Shown: positions 24,921 through 37,660, numbered from the stretch's first letter. The stretch: DNA of 64,000 nt from Gigaspora margarita (GCA_009809945.1 WTPW01000153.1:393203-457202), one strand, 5' to 3'. Numbers and translations: made by a program. The notes: a model not told the origin generated them from the sequence alone.

Positions 24921-25057
24921 ATTATTGGGCAAATTTTGAATAACGGTAAATTGGCTCAACCGGGCAAATGATTGGCTGACACGTGCCGCAAAGCGGCACG
25001 TGTTCATTTGCCCGATTGAACAAATTTACCGTTATTCAAAAATTTTTGCCCAATAAT
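24921..25057. mobile_element. Short palindromic MITE
   Basis: Arms start ATTATTGGGCAAA and end TTTTGCCCAATAAT. TTGAATAACGGTAAAT and CGGGCAAATGA continue the pairing inward, and the centre is ACGTGCCGCAAAGCGGCACGT, which is itself a hairpin. It lies about 600 bp upstream of the Sel1-kinase locus. 137 bp, no ORF. Confidence 0.8.
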
Positions 25058-25769
25058 GCTATATGTTATCTGGTTTGTGAGTACAGACATGTCACAACAA
25101 AAAAAAAAAAAAACAACATTCAGAATACCTACAAAATTAATCTCACAAGTTAATTTAATGTCAACTATAAACGAGGGTCAGATAATAATGCTTAAATAAA
25201 CAAAGAAAAAAAAAATTTCATAGAAAACTAGAAAAACGAATCGTTCTCACATAGCCTCTTTGGGCACGTGGGATGCAAGCAACCGAAAACTGAAGAGCAA
25301 CAGCATTCTACCAACAGTAAATTTACAATATCAAAAACAGACTGCGCCAGAACTCATGCAAATCTCAAAATCTAAAAAATAATATATTTGTAAACAGAAC
25401 ATCACAAGAAAATTACGATTAATCGAAGTGTAAATAGGGTTTTGTACAATTTTTTTTTTTATAGTTTTGATACCAAAATAAATTTTACTATGATAAATAT
25501 TAGATTTTACATGCCTACAGTAAATATTATATCAACATATAAACCGCAAATCCGATTATAAAGGTTTGCTAATGCTGTAAACCTCAGGTTACTGCATTCT
25601 AGTTAAACATGCTTAGAAATCCAACAAACTCAAACACAAGATTGTACAAATATCTGTAAACATGCATATAATATTTTTACTACGTGGTACTGCTTGTATT
25701 AATCCTATTTTGTGTAATTTAATTAATATATTTGTTTTTCGGGCGCTTTGTTTTTTCATGTTTAAAAAA
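25058..25769. other. Upstream region of the Sel1-kinase locus
   Basis: AT-rich with a poly(A) run at about 25099-25114. The frame is open back to an ATG at 25662, giving a hydrophobic leader of 36 residues; I regard this as probable 5' untranslated sequence, but it could be a signal anchor. No clear TATA element could be singled out. Confidence 0.4.
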
Positions 25770-28700
25770 ATGGATTCTAATAAACTTTATGAACTCGGTT
25801 ATGATTATCAACATGGAATCGGAGTTGAAAAAGATGAGAAGAAAGCTTTTGAATATTATATGAAAGCTGCTGAATTAGGAAATGCAGTTGCAATTATCAA
25901 TGCTGGTTATTGTTATCAAAATGGAATAAGTGTTGAAAAAAATGAGAAGAAGGCTTTTGAATATTATATGAAAGCTGCTAAATTAGGAAACGCATTTGCT
26001 ATTTCTAATGTTGGTTATTGTTATGAACCTGGAATTGGAGCTGAAAAAGATGAGAAGAAAGCTTTTGAAAATTATATGAAAGCCGCAGAATTAGGAATTG
26101 CAGTTGCGATTAATGGTGTTGGTCATTATTATGAACGTGGAAACGGAGTTGAAAAAGAAGAGAAGAAAGCGTTTGAATGTTATATGAAAGCTGCTGAATT
26201 AGGAAACGCAGGTGCAATTAATAATGTTGGTAATTGTTATTTTAATGGAATCAGAGTTGGAAAAGATGAAAAGAAATCCTTCGAATATCATAAAAAAGCT
26301 GCAGATATGGGATATGATGATGGAATATTTAGAGTTGGTGTTTGTTATGAACGCGGAATTGGAGTTGAAAAAGATGGGAAGAAAGCTTTTGAATATTATA
26401 TGAAAGTTGCTGAATTAGGTAACGCAGACGCGATTTCTAATGTTGGTTATTGTTATCAAAATGGAATAGGAGTTGAAAAAAATGAGAAGAAAGCTTTTGA
26501 ATATTATATGAAAGCTGTTAAATTAGGAAATGCAGGTGCGATTAATAGTGTTGGTCACTATTATGAACGTGGAATCTGAGTTGAAAAAGATGGGAAGAAA
26601 GCTTTTGAATATCATATGAAAGCTGCTAAATTAGGAAATGCAGTTGCGATTAATAATGTCGGTTATTGTTATGAACGTGAAATCGGGGTTGAAAAAGATG
26701 AGAAGAAAGCGTTTGAATATTATATGAACGCTGCTAAATTAGGAAATGTAATTGCAATTAATAATGTTGGTGGTTTTTATAGAATTGGAATCGGAGTTGA
26801 AAAGCATGAGAAGAAAGCTTTTGAATATTATATGAAAGCTGCTGAATTAGGAAACGTAGGTGCAATTAAGAATGTTGGTAGTTGTTATTTTTATGGAATC
26901 GGAGTCGGAAAAGATGAAAAGAAATCCTTCGAATATCATAAAAAAACTGCAGATATGGGATTTGATGATGGAATATTTAGAGTTGGTTATTGTTATGAAC
27001 ATGGAATTGGAGTTGAAAAAGATGAGAAGAAAGCCTTTGAATATTATACGAAAGCTGCTGAATTAGGAAACGCAGACGCGATTAATAATGTTGGTCATTA
27101 TTATGAACGTGGAATCGGAGTTGAAAAAGATGAGAAGAAAGCTTTTGAATATTATATGGAAGCTGCTAAATTAGGAAATGCAGTTGCAATTAATAATGTT
27201 GGTGGTTGTTATAGAAATGGAATTGGAGTTGAAAATGATGAGAGGAAAGCTTTTGAATATTATATGAAAACTGCTGAATTAGGAAATGCAATTTCGATTG
27301 ATAATGTTGGTCAATGTTATCGAGATGGAATCGGAGTTGAAAAAGATGAGAAGAAAGCTTTTGAATATTGTATGAAAGCTGCTGAATTAAGAAATGCAAT
27401 TGCGATTAATAATGTTGGTCAATGTTATCGAGATGGAATCGGAGTTGAAAAAGATGAGAAGAAAGCTTTTGAATATTATATGAAAGCTGTTGAATTAGGA
27501 AACACAGTTGCGATGAATAATGTTGGTTATTGTTATGAACATGGAATTGGAGTTGAAAAAAATGAGAAGAAAGCTTTTGAATATTATACGAAAGCTGCTG
27601 AATTAGGAAATGCAGTTGCAATTAATAATGTTGGTAATTGTTATAGAAATGGAATAGGAGTTGAAAAAAATGAGAAGAAAGTTTTTGAATATCGTAAAAA
27701 AGCGGCAGATATGGGGTTTGATGGTGGAATATTTAGTGTCGGTGTTTGTTATGAATTTGGAATTGGAGTCGAAACAAATTATCAGGAAGCATTCAAATAT
27801 TATATGAAATCTGCAAATATGGGAAATATTCATGCAATATCCAATGTTGGTGGCTGTTATCAACATGGAAGAGGAGTAGAAAAAGATTATAATAAAGTAT
27901 TTGAATATTGTAAGAAATCTGCTGATATGGGTAATATGAGTAGTATGAAAAATGTTGCTTTTTGTTATCGTAACGGTATAGGAATACAAAGAGATATTCA
28001 GAGTGCAAATCATTGGTTTATAAAATACAGAAATCTATTGAAAATTAATAAAAAAACAAATGAATCGCTTGATATCGATCCTGACCTTAAAAAAATACTA
28101 GATGATGATAAATATAAATTATCTTGGATTGATTATAATGAATTTAAAGACGTTAATGAAATTGGAAAAGGCGGTTTTGCAACAGTATATTATGCTATTT
28201 GGTTTGATAAAAGTAATAATAGACATACACCTGCTGCACTCAAAGAGATTCATGGATCATCTAATGACTTTGTTAACGAATTGAAGAATTATTGTGAAAT
28301 TGGTTATAAGAATCCTTCTTTTTTGGAATGTTTTGGTGTATCGAGAAATAATGATTATATCATCGTAATGCGATACGCAAACAATGGATCATTACATTCG
28401 AATCTTGAGCAAGTATCAAAGATGAGTTGGAAAGATAAATTAGGTATTATGTACTGTATAGCTTTGGATCTCGAATCGATTCATTCTCATGAACTCGTTC
28501 ATGGTGATTTACACACTGGGAACATTTTACAAAGTGAACTAGATAGTGCTTACATCACGGATCTTGGTCTTTCGGGAGGAAAAAATGATGGAAAAGTTTG
28601 TGGAATTTTGCCTTATATAGCACCTGAAGTTTTACTAGGTCGATCATATACGAAATCATCAGATATTTACAGTCTTGGGATCATTATGACTGAAATATCA

Positions 28701-29118
28701 ACGGGAAAGAGCTTTTGATGGAATTCCTTTTGATACTAATCTTCAATTAAAGATCATTAATGGAACAAGACCTGAATGTGCTCATGCTCCGGAATTTTAT
28801 GTTAGATTAGCTAATAGTTGCATGAATAATGATCCTGATAAACGACCAACTGCTACTATAATTGTTAACAAGGTGACTCATTGGTTAGATGAAATAAATC
28901 AAGATGATAATGAAATTATGAACCAAATTTTAGAAAGCGATAAAGTTAAACCAGAACCAGTCGAGCCAAAACATCCGAATAATTATTATTCTAGTAAATT
29001 GATAAACACAAACCAAATCGATTCTAGTAGATTGATAAATACAAATCAAATTGATTCTAGTAGATTGACAAATACAAACCCAATTGATAGTGAATTACAA
29101 GATTTAGCAATTGAATAA
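25770..29118 (+). pseudogene. Sel1-repeat protein with C-terminal kinase domain, interrupted
   Basis: From ATG 25770 (alternatives 25758 and 25662) the frame encodes 21 Sel1-like repeats of about 36 aa with the theme GVEKDEKKAFEYYMKAAELG. A kinase domain follows: glycine loop GKGGFATVY near 28160, AALKEI lysine, VHGDLHTGN catalytic loop at 28498-28524, ITDLGLS in place of DFG, and a YIAPE segment. The tail has three copies of an 11-residue unit around INTNQIDSSRL. Sel1 repeats usually form a helical protein-binding scaffold; the kinase looks TKL-like. Two lesions break it: TGA at 26577-26579, where neighbouring repeats have GGA (Gly), and a one-base frameshift near 28708-28713 inside the kinase. 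Elsewhere the frame is clean, so this is a young pseudogene or carries sequence errors. No intron is needed. Confidence 0.85.
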
Positions 29119-30140
29119 CTCTATCGATAATTCTAATTCATAAATCTAATATCATAATTCTAGATGATTACTATGTTAATTTCTGAATTAGAGTGAAGAA
29201 ACTTAAGTCCAGATAATAGATAAAATAAATTTCAATAAGAATTTAAACGGGTTCCAGTGAAGTATAAAAAAATAAAAATGAAAAAATTCAATCCAATCTC
29301 AAATGCTCAAATCAGAATCACATAAATTATTTAGTAGCATACAGTGTACTACTGTATACATGTAAAAATATATATTGCATAAACTAATACTTAAATTAAG
29401 AACATTAATTAATAAAATGAACATTATTTTAGTACAAACTATTCTATAAAAGAATATGATATACATTTATTTAATTTTGTTTTTCAGCTTCAGCGCACTA
29501 CTAAAGTATTATAATGCTAAAATGTTAGCAAACTACAAATCCTCAAATATTAAAAACAAACAAACAAAATGGGAACAATTATTCTTATATAGAAGTGATC
29601 TACAATCAGCATAATACCAAAAATAGTAAAATGCAATTTCTATTACTAGAATTGCAAAATTTCAATCCATAAAATAATTACTAAATAAAGTAAAAGAAAA
29701 GTTGTAAACATAAGTTGTAATAGTCAAATGCACTCAAAACTACTAAAATCACGAATGTGCAATAAATTGCCAAAGCCTATAAAATTCATATAATTGTCAA
29801 CCCATAAAATTCACACAAAGAAAAGGGGCCAAAGCCTACTAAATGTAATCAGGTCTCATAAAATATATGTAATAAAATATTACTAAATTCTATAAAATTC
29901 ACACAAAGAAGAGGACCAAAGTAGTAATACAAATTAAAAGCTTTATTAAAGTAGAATTGTTATTGAAAGTAAATGGACTATTGGTATGAAAATATTTATA
30001 CAAATATTGTTTTATCTTCTGTTGTATACATTTGTTGAGTTTTAACAATCTTTTTTTTATATACATTTATAGACTTTCGTAATATTTTATTACATGCAAT
30101 TTATGATATCTAAATTTATTTGATGGGCTTTGGCCTAGTA
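29119..30140. other. AT-rich region downstream of the Sel1-kinase locus
   Basis: No gene seen. ATAAAATTCACACAAAGAA followed by a GGRCCAAAG word occurs twice (about 29805 and 29895), a short imperfect direct repeat. Confidence 0.55.
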
Positions 30141-30149
30141 TTGCAAATT

Positions 30150-30470
30150 ATTAAACTTTTTTAAATTTTTTAATCAATTAGTTTATAAATTTTTTATTCA
30201 ACTATCGATTTTATTTGACTAATCTATTAATTAACTGGTTGATTAGATAATTAATTGATTAATCAATTAGTTGATCAATTGATTAACTAATTGCCCAAAA
30301 TTTTAGAGCTTATAATCAAAAAAATACTTGAAATTAATTTTAATTGATTGGTTAACCAATTAATCAATTGGTTAATTAATTAATTAATTAAACAATTAAT
30401 CAATTAATCAACTAATTGACTGATCAATTAATCAATTAGCTAACTAACAATTTTTTAACTCAAAATTCAT
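30150..30470. repeat. Self-complementary TTAATTGAT-type simple repeat
   Basis: Dense mixture of ATTGATTAATCAATT, TTAATTAATTAATTAA and CAATTAATCAATTAG words on both strands, with a unique spacer at about 30290-30340 separating two mirrored halves. It could fold on itself in many registers. Confidence 0.7.
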
Positions 30471-30669
30471 AAAAAAGTCTTGGGTTTATCTTTTATAATC
30501 TAAAAAAAAATTAATATAAACAATTAGATTCTACTTATTGAAAACAATAACAATAAAAACCTTATTTAAAATAAAATTTTTTGCATAAAGACTAAACACA
30601 TACAATTTTAAATTAGCCTTACTCTTTCATTATTTCTAATAATTATAGATAGCAATAATAAATATATTT

Positions 30670-31210
30670 CTAATAATACTTCTTGTACTAGCTCTTATCT
30701 TGATTCTTATACTGACTATTATATTGATTCTTATTCTGATCCTTATACTGATCTATATGTTGCTACCAATATTGACCCTTATACAAGTTCTAATATTGAA
30801 TTTCAAAATAATAATAATAAACCCATAATATTGTGGCTAAAAAAGAACTACTAATGAGGCTGCAAAAGTGTGAAAAAATTTAAGTAAATATTACAGATTC
30901 AGTAATTAAAAAAAGCTACACAAAAAGCTATAGATAGGATTATTTTCAAATAAAAAAATAGATGCAATATGTAAAATTATTGTACTTAAAAAAGAAAAAA
31001 AAAGAAAAATATAAAACAAACTACAAGTATAATACTAAAACCAAAAATATGAAGCTTTATCATTCAACAAGGTATAGAATTATAGAACAAATGATTTTTA
31101 ACAAAATTTAGATAAAAAATATCAGTTATATATTGATAAAATAGTTAGAAAAGTAAAACTTTATAGAGAAACAATACAAGCAGAACTAAGAAGATTTACT
31201 GCTAAATAGT
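30670..31210 (+). pseudogene. Possible decayed coding relic with D-S-Y-T-like repeats
   Basis: From about 30687 one frame reads repeated Asp-Ser-Tyr/Tyr-Thr-Asp words for roughly 30 codons, then basic Lys/Arg-rich sequence broken by several stops. The codon-scale periodicity suggests decayed coding sequence, perhaps from a mobile element, but I cannot name a family. Confidence 0.3.
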
Positions 31211-31344
31211 AGGTCACTAATTTTTTGCCTTTTACTATTATTTATAAAATAGGATATAGAAAAATAATTAATAGAATTGGCCTGCTATTTTAACTACCAA
31301 ATTGCTAAAATATTAAAAAAGAACAAGAACTCACTATTGTTTAC

Positions 31345-32908
31345 AGGACCCCTGAATACTAATGTTATATATAATATATAACCTTTGTCTTTAAACTTTA
31401 TATAAGTGTACACTTAAATTTTATTATAAACATTAAAGCAAGTGTTTAAGTGTATGATATACCTTTAAATAATAATTTTAAATTTATAATTAAGTGTACA
31501 ATATAATTTTAATTAAAAATATATTAATGAACAATGAAGATATAATAAATGTTTAAAATTATATTACTTTAAAAAAAGTAAAAGTTAATAAATTATATTT
31601 ATGTTTTAAAATTTCTATTAATTGAAATTGGTAATATCCAATTTTATACAATGTTGTAATCCACAAAAGTTATATCTTTTTGTGAAACAACAATATTATA
31701 TTATAGTGCTAAAGAGACCTTTATTCAAGTAAATAGAAACTTATCTTCTAGTAACTATTGAGTTAAATCTTATATATTCTTCATATAGTACATACCAATC
31801 ATTATAATATATATATATATATTTTTTTAAATTTCTTTGGGAGTACACCCAAAGCTGCATATTTGCGGTCTTTTATTAAGGTCATTAGTCATGGGACCCA
31901 ACTGGGCCCTACATTTATTGTACATTTGTAATAATCTACATATGTTTATCTATTACTAATTTTAAGTTCTACCGTGGCTAACTGGCTAAGCCATCCTATT
32001 TTTTATTCCAGCCAAACCTAATCAGCTGACCCATTTACCACCAGGGGATTTAACCAGAACTATCCAAGTAATTCTTATTCCAACTGAACCTAATCAGCTG
32101 ACCCATTTACCACCGGGGGATTTAACCAGAACTTGATTTCAACTGAACTTAATCGGCTGACCCATTTACAACCAGGAGATTTTACCGGGACTGTCCAAAT
32201 TTCTCAAAGGGGACCGGAACCAGCAGCGGGCGAGTTTGACCAGACTCCAACCCTTGTTCCAAATTTTCTAGAAGTTTTTCACCCCTGAGGCCAAACATCG
32301 CAGAGAAGAACAGAGACCAAGACCCCATTAGAGCAAGTTACACAATATCTATCCCAAATGTCTGGAGAGCCTTTATCAAGCCAAACCCGAGATGTGGCTG
32401 AGCTATCCAAACATGGTCCTAGCATCCTAATTCAAGTCGTCCTTCACATGTCGTGTGTAGTTATTTTGCCATTCGTAGGACTTGAACTGGCGACCTTATG
32501 TAAAGAAGCGGCGATGTCCTGGGAGCGCAACCACTACGCTATCGACCCGCAGGACATCATTATAATATTTAAGCAAACAATATTGATATTGTTCTAGAAT
32601 CAATTTAGAGACAGGTATATAAAGTTGATATTAAATTATACACAATAAATAAATAATGTCACTATTATTGATTTTACAAGTTTTTGTATGTTATATATAT
32701 TATATTTATATATTATGTACAACTAACTACTCTTGCACAATAAGTAACTTTATGACATATTTTTTTTGATATTATTAATTAAGTGTACATTAAAGGTTAA
32801 GTTAAGTTGTTATTAAAAAAATAAGATTTGTGTAACTGTATAATAAACATTTTAAAAAATTTAGTATAAGTGTACTACAAACGTTTTATGCATATATTCA
32901 GGGGTCCT
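31345..32908. mobile_element. hAT-like DNA transposon (non-autonomous) carrying a nested SINE
   Basis: Terminal inverted repeats AGGACCCCTGAATA (31345-31358) and TATTCAGGGGTCCT (32895-32908). The flanks are TTGTTTAC on the left and TTGTCTAC on the right, a 7-of-8 match, as expected for an 8-bp target duplication of the hAT superfamily. A 745-bp SINE sits inside; without it the element would be about 0.8 kb. No transposase frame is visible. Confidence 0.75.
31811..32555 (-). mobile_element. tRNA-derived SINE with perfect 13-bp target duplication
   Basis: On the minus strand the head reads GTCCTGCGGGTCGATAGCG. An A-box-like TAGCGTAGTGG lies at 32541-32531 and a B-box-like GTTCAAGTCC at 32487-32478, spaced as in a pol III tRNA promoter. 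The body carries about three tandem copies of a unit of roughly 62 bp (about 32005-32205) and ends in an A/T-rich tail at 31811. ATCATTATAATAT flanks it exactly at 31798-31810 and 32556-32568. SINEs have no protein; mobility depends on a LINE reverse transcriptase in trans. Confidence 0.85.
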
Positions 32909-32950
32909 TTGTCTACCAAAAAAGTATAGTTGAATTGAAACAATTAATAT

Positions 32951-33370
32951 ATGGGGCCAGTAATTGTACCCTCTATTTTTGGTATTTATACTTTTCAAAA
33001 AAATATAAAAATTTTAACTTTAAGCAAAGATATCCTAACAACTATCTAGTCAATTTCAATGTATTTTTTTTATTTAAATTCTGCAGGTTCACAAATTCAA
33101 ATAAAAAAATATCAAATTTGGTTATATGGTCATTAAGATATCTTCACTCAAAGTCAAAAAAAATCAAAATATATTAAGATAGAAGCTGTGCCAAATTATT
33201 TTTAAAACTTTAAGCAAAGATATTTTGATAGCCTCCTGATCAAAATCAATGAATTTTTTTATAAAAATTTTATAGGTTCATAGAATTCAAATAAAAAATT
33301 TTTTATTGATTTTAATCAGATGATCTCAAGTTATCTTTACTCAAAGGTTTAAAAATAATTTAATGCTTCT
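32951..33370. repeat. Foldback repeat family C, copy 1
   Basis: Begins near GGGGCCAGTAATTGTACC followed by ATTTTTGGTATTTATAC. It then has alternating motifs AGATATCTTYACTCAAAG and CTGATCAAAATCAATGAA in both orientations. The same modules, with an inverted copy of the same terminal word, occur at 51640-52450. Confidence 0.65.
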
Positions 33371-33822
33371 ACATCACCAAAATTTGCATGGGGATTATTA
33401 TTGATTTTTATTAGTTATTGGATAGTAATCAATTTAAATCCCCCTGATAAGGACTATTGAGTAAAATTGTAATTAGTAATAATCAGTAATAATTGATAGA
33501 TATCAAATTAAAAATCACAAACAATAATTCTAATCAATACTATTATATTGTATACTTATTTTTAAACATTTTACAGGTTTTTGCAAGTTTTTGCAAGATA
33601 TTGCAATTTAATATAAAATTTTATATTTTTTATTTATTATTATTATTATACATTATATTTTAAATTAAATATATTTTAATATATATTATTATATATTCTT
33701 TATGAAATAAATAAAAAAAATGGCAAAAAAAATAAACCCAAAAAAAATTGAACCTGAAAAAAAAGAACTAAAAAAAATAAAAAAATAGTAATATTTTAAA
33801 CTACTTTTATACTATGTTGCAT
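33371..33822. repeat. AT-rich segment with inverted partner at 48.7 kb
   Basis: 33575-33720 (GATATTGCAATTTAATATAA followed by TATTTATTATTATTATACA) matches the reverse complement of about 48700-48830. The rest is AT-rich spacer up to the 5' LTR and its GCAT flank. No gene. Confidence 0.6.
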
Positions 33823-34272
33823 TGTTATAGAATAGATTGCTTGACCAAAGTGTAGTTTTACAGTTTACAGTTTTACAGTTTTACAGTTTTACAGTTGTTT
33901 TACAGTTTTATAGTTTTATCATTTTATAGTATTATTATTATATCGTATTTAGTATTTAGTATTTAGTTATCTTTGCAAAATGTATATAACCCTAGCTTTT
34001 CTCCCTTCCACACATTAGACTCAGATTCCCCTCCTCCTTTTCTAATGTTTGCAAATAAATATCCTCTCTATATCATATCATATTATTATTAATAAAATAT
34101 ATCTTATTCCAACAAATATTCTCTTGCTCTTTGATAAATATATATTGAACCACTCTGGTGAAGTAATATTCTACTTGCACACCACTTCATATCTTCTCTG
34201 ACTCTTACAAGATCTCTGTCACCATATGTTGTGTTGCAAGTACTATATTGAAGGCTATAGTCGCTTGTAACA
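33823..34272 (+). repeat. 5' LTR
   Basis: Starts TGTTATAG and ends TTGTAACA, as expected for TG...CA. Near its start is a run of an 8-bp unit (TTTTACAG) that is shorter here than in the 3' LTR. The later part (about 33980-34272) matches the 3' LTR closely. Confidence 0.9.
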
Positions 34273-34275
34273 TTT

Positions 34276-34293
34276 TGGTGCCTTCATTAAAAA
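34276..34293 (+). other. Probable primer-binding site
   Basis: TGGTGCCTTCATTAAAAA starts three bases after the 5' LTR. Beginning with TGG just downstream of the LTR is the usual place and start for a tRNA primer-binding site. The tRNA was not identified. Confidence 0.55.
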
Positions 34294-34701
34294 TAGCCAG
34301 AACCCTTAAAACCTTTTTCCCTCTTCCCTCTGCAAGGATATTTCTCTCACCTCTTTTCTCCTCTTATTAAAGTTATTATTTTTGGTTTATCTGTCGAATT
34401 GAAAAAGATTTGTTCAGAAGGGCATACTTGAAGCCTCTTGCTTTTGTAGTACTGGTATTTTCCTGTCAAATTGAAAAAATTCGTTCAGAAGGACATACTT
34501 GAAGCCTCTGCTTTTGTAGTACTTTATATTGTTTAGTTATTTGTCATTAGTTATTTTTATTTAGACCCAGATTGGAAATCTTCTTACCTCTTAAAAAAAA
34601 TATATTACTGTTATATTAGTAACCAAATCTTTTTCTCCTACCCTTCTCAAAGTTAAATAATATATATATCTATTTAAACTGCTTCCTTTTCTAATTTCTA
34701 T

Positions 34702-36960
34702 ATGAGTAGAGCTTATCAAATTCATTTAGAACAAATTGAAGCCCATGGTATTCACTACTCTTCTCCTCTTGCCACTGAAGTTATACAAGTCACTGATTCT
34801 GATTTATCTTGTTTTATTTGTTACCCACTCATAGAATATTATAGAGCCTTTCATCACTTTTAGAACGAATACCGAACTGCATATTTTGCCTATCGTTATA
34901 CTCAACAAATGGTTGACACCCATTTTATTTTAACTCTTTCTTGAGATTGCAATAATCTTAGAGCTGCTGCTAGGGACATTGTTTTTAGTTGCAGATACAA
35001 CAATCCTCACTTTGATCCTTTAGCAGTTATTGCTACCCTCCTCTGCGCCAATACTTGTTTTACCCTTGCTTCTACACTACCCTCTGACTTTGAAGGAAAT
35101 ATCTTTGACGTCTATCTTGAAACTTCTGCTATTTCTACTCTACTACCTGGCTGAGTAATCGATAATCTTGATCATCTTTCTCCTATTACTCAAGAGACTG
35201 ACGAAGAAATAAATTATAGAATCTCTCTTACCACTTGATCAATATATACCTTAGTACCAGAAGATCTAGATAATTTTGCTAGACCTTCTCATACATCTTC
35301 TCACCTACCCTATGATGAAAAATACTACTCAAGTTCAATTTTCTCCTCACATTCCACTTCCCTCTTTACCTTTCTCAAAAATTTGCCTTGACCAACCTCT
35401 TCCTCAACTTGATACTCCACCTCCTAATCAAATACCAAGATTTCTCCAAAATCTTAATCCTATACAATATTTTTGATGAACTGCTCCACCAGTAACCACC
35501 CAATTACCAGTTGTAAATGAACTATACCAAGCTAATACAACTCCTAATACTACTCCTCTAGCTACATCTCCTTTATGTTAACAACTTTTTATTCCACAAC
35601 CTGCTCTCACTGGTCACCAGATAGTTGAAGCACTCCCAGTATCTACTCCTCAATCCAACCTAATAAATGAATATAACCCTCAAATCAATCAAGTACTCAA
35701 CTCTATTTCTCTTAACCTACCTTTTTTTCAAACTGACAATCGAATTCACTTACCTCAAGTTGAAGTTATTGAATCTCGAATAGTTGGAGCTTATCCAGAA
35801 GAAGCTAAAGAAGAAATAAATTTAAAAGAAGTAAATCTACGAGAACAAGTAGAAGAACACAACAAAGAAAGTTGAATCAGAGGAAGAAGCATCAGAAAAA
35901 GAACCAGAAGACCTTAATCAAGAAGAAGTAGCTGAATCAGAAGAAGAACTTGTAGAACCTAATCCAGAAGAACTTATATTTTCAGAATCAGAATCAGACA
36001 TTACTGTAGAAGACCAAGAACTTGAAGAAAATATGGCTGCTAACGATGCTTTAAATGCTGCTGCTGAAGCTATGACTGCTCTTGCCAATGCTATAGGAAG
36101 AGGCAGTAAAAAATCTCTCCTCAAAATTGATTTTTACCATGGTAATGGAACCCAAGATCCTGTAACCTGGATAGAAGAATTTGAACGAGCTGCTAAAGCT
36201 AACCACTAGAGTCCTGCTCACCAATTAGAACTTGCTTATGCTTATATGAAGGACAATGCTCAAGAATGGCTCACCAGTCTTGATGACCCCACCAACTGAT
36301 TTCCATGATAACAATTATGAGAATGACAATGTTGTTAGTTTTACCCACACTTTTAAAGAAAAATTCAGCACCACCAAACAAAAAGCCACTGCAAAAACAA
36401 CTTTTTGAAATTAAACAAGGCTCAAACACCGTTGACGCTTACATTAGCTGCTTTAAATGACTCAGAAGAAGAGTGAACCTGAACAAAGTTTTCTCTGCTC
36501 CTGTTATAATCCAATTCTTTATTCAGGAACTATGCCCAGAATATGCTATAAACGTCCAAGCTATTGAACCTAAAACTTTGGACAATGCTATTGCTAGAGC
36601 ACACAAATAGAAAACTGAATGGATAATGACCTCTGACCATAATGCAAATAATACTAACAAAGCTATAGAACGCCTTACAGAACAAATTACTAAGCTTAGT
36701 ATTAACCTTGCTGAAAAACAAGCTGCTCCTACTCCTACTCCTGCCTATTACTCTGACCAAAATAGGACTGACTCTAGCAAGGAGCTACCAATACCACCTG
36801 TTATTATTGTAGACAAAAAGGACATTTCATATGGAATAGTCATGCATGCTTCTAGGATAACAAAAGGAACAATCAAGGATACCAATCGCAAGGCTGAAGT
36901 AACAATTACTCTTTTAGAAACAACTAGTCCTAAACAGATCCAGATCTCGAAACTGAAGTA
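34702..36960 (+). pseudogene. Retrotransposon gag, interrupted
   Basis: The ATG at 34702 opens an N-terminal region, followed by a Pro-rich segment (about 35330-35520), a very acidic Glu/Ser-rich segment (about 35780-36030) and a capsid-like domain from about 36033. The last includes DPVTWIEEFERAAKAN and ends near a Lys/Leu-rich helix at 36650-36720. At least two frameshifts (around 35300 and 35870) and several stops lie within it: TAG 34861, TGA 34942, 35152, 35236, 35474, 35477, 36297, 36458, TAG 36207 and 36608. In the family Gag forms the particle. The large acidic and proline-rich N-terminal extension is longer than in compact Ty3 Gags. Confidence 0.7.
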
Positions 36961-37261
36961 GATCCAGAGACCAGAATTACAATAATTGCTCTGGATATAA
37001 CTGACCCCGAAGCTGAAGTCAGTTACATAATAGATATAGAAATGACCGAAATCACCAATCTTCTGACTGATCCAGATCCAGGAATCACTCTTCTACTCCT
37101 TACCCACATGATATATATACTATCGATACTACAAATGATTATACCTATGAGCAGTTTGAAACTTTTCTTGTAAATGAATCTATACGCACTGCTCTTGCCA
37201 GTTACTTGACCCAAGAATCTAAAACAACTCAGACCCAAACACCAACCTATACTACTCCTGT

Positions 37262-37660
37262 TAAATGCAACATTAAACTTAAAGGAAAACCCTACCATGC
37301 CGTAATTGATAGTAGAGCTGCTATCAGCATGATCTCTCACCAAGTTGTGAAAGAACTTGACTAAAAATTGAAGCTCCTTCTACTAGCCTTATTGTCTCTG
37401 CTGCTGGATCCTCTGTTCACCCTCTTGGCATTATTAAAAATTTGCCAATAGAAATTGAAGGAACTACTATTCCTCCGGATGTTGAAGTTATGAATACCAC
37501 TTCTTATTTATTACTTCTGAGTAATAACTGGTTACAAAAAGTAGATGCCAGCTATAACTGAAAAAACAAAGCTTATACTCTCTGCCAGAATAAAAAGAAG
37601 ATTCATGTTCCTACTACATATAAAAATAACCAACTCTACCTACTCAACCCACTCTTACTA
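37262..37660 (+). pseudogene. Retropepsin-like aspartic protease, broken
   Basis: Around 37290-37330 the frame gives HAVIDSRAAISMISH. This matches the retropepsin active-site loop but with DSR where DSG/DTG is expected, so the Gly after the catalytic Asp-Ser is lost. A later LLLSNNWL segment (about 37510) resembles the second conserved part of clan AA proteases (LLGxxWL). TGA at 37559 follows. Cleavage of Gag-Pol would be its role; this copy is unlikely to work. Confidence 0.65.

Noticed and set aside
27190..28013. Long minus-strand ORFs opposite the Sel1 repeats
   Set aside because: Mirror frames created by the repetitive coding strand; they repeat the same low-information peptide.
32470..32555. 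Functional tRNA gene on the minus strand
   Set aside because: A and B boxes are present, but I see no convincing acceptor and anticodon stems, and the sequence continues into a SINE body with target duplications.
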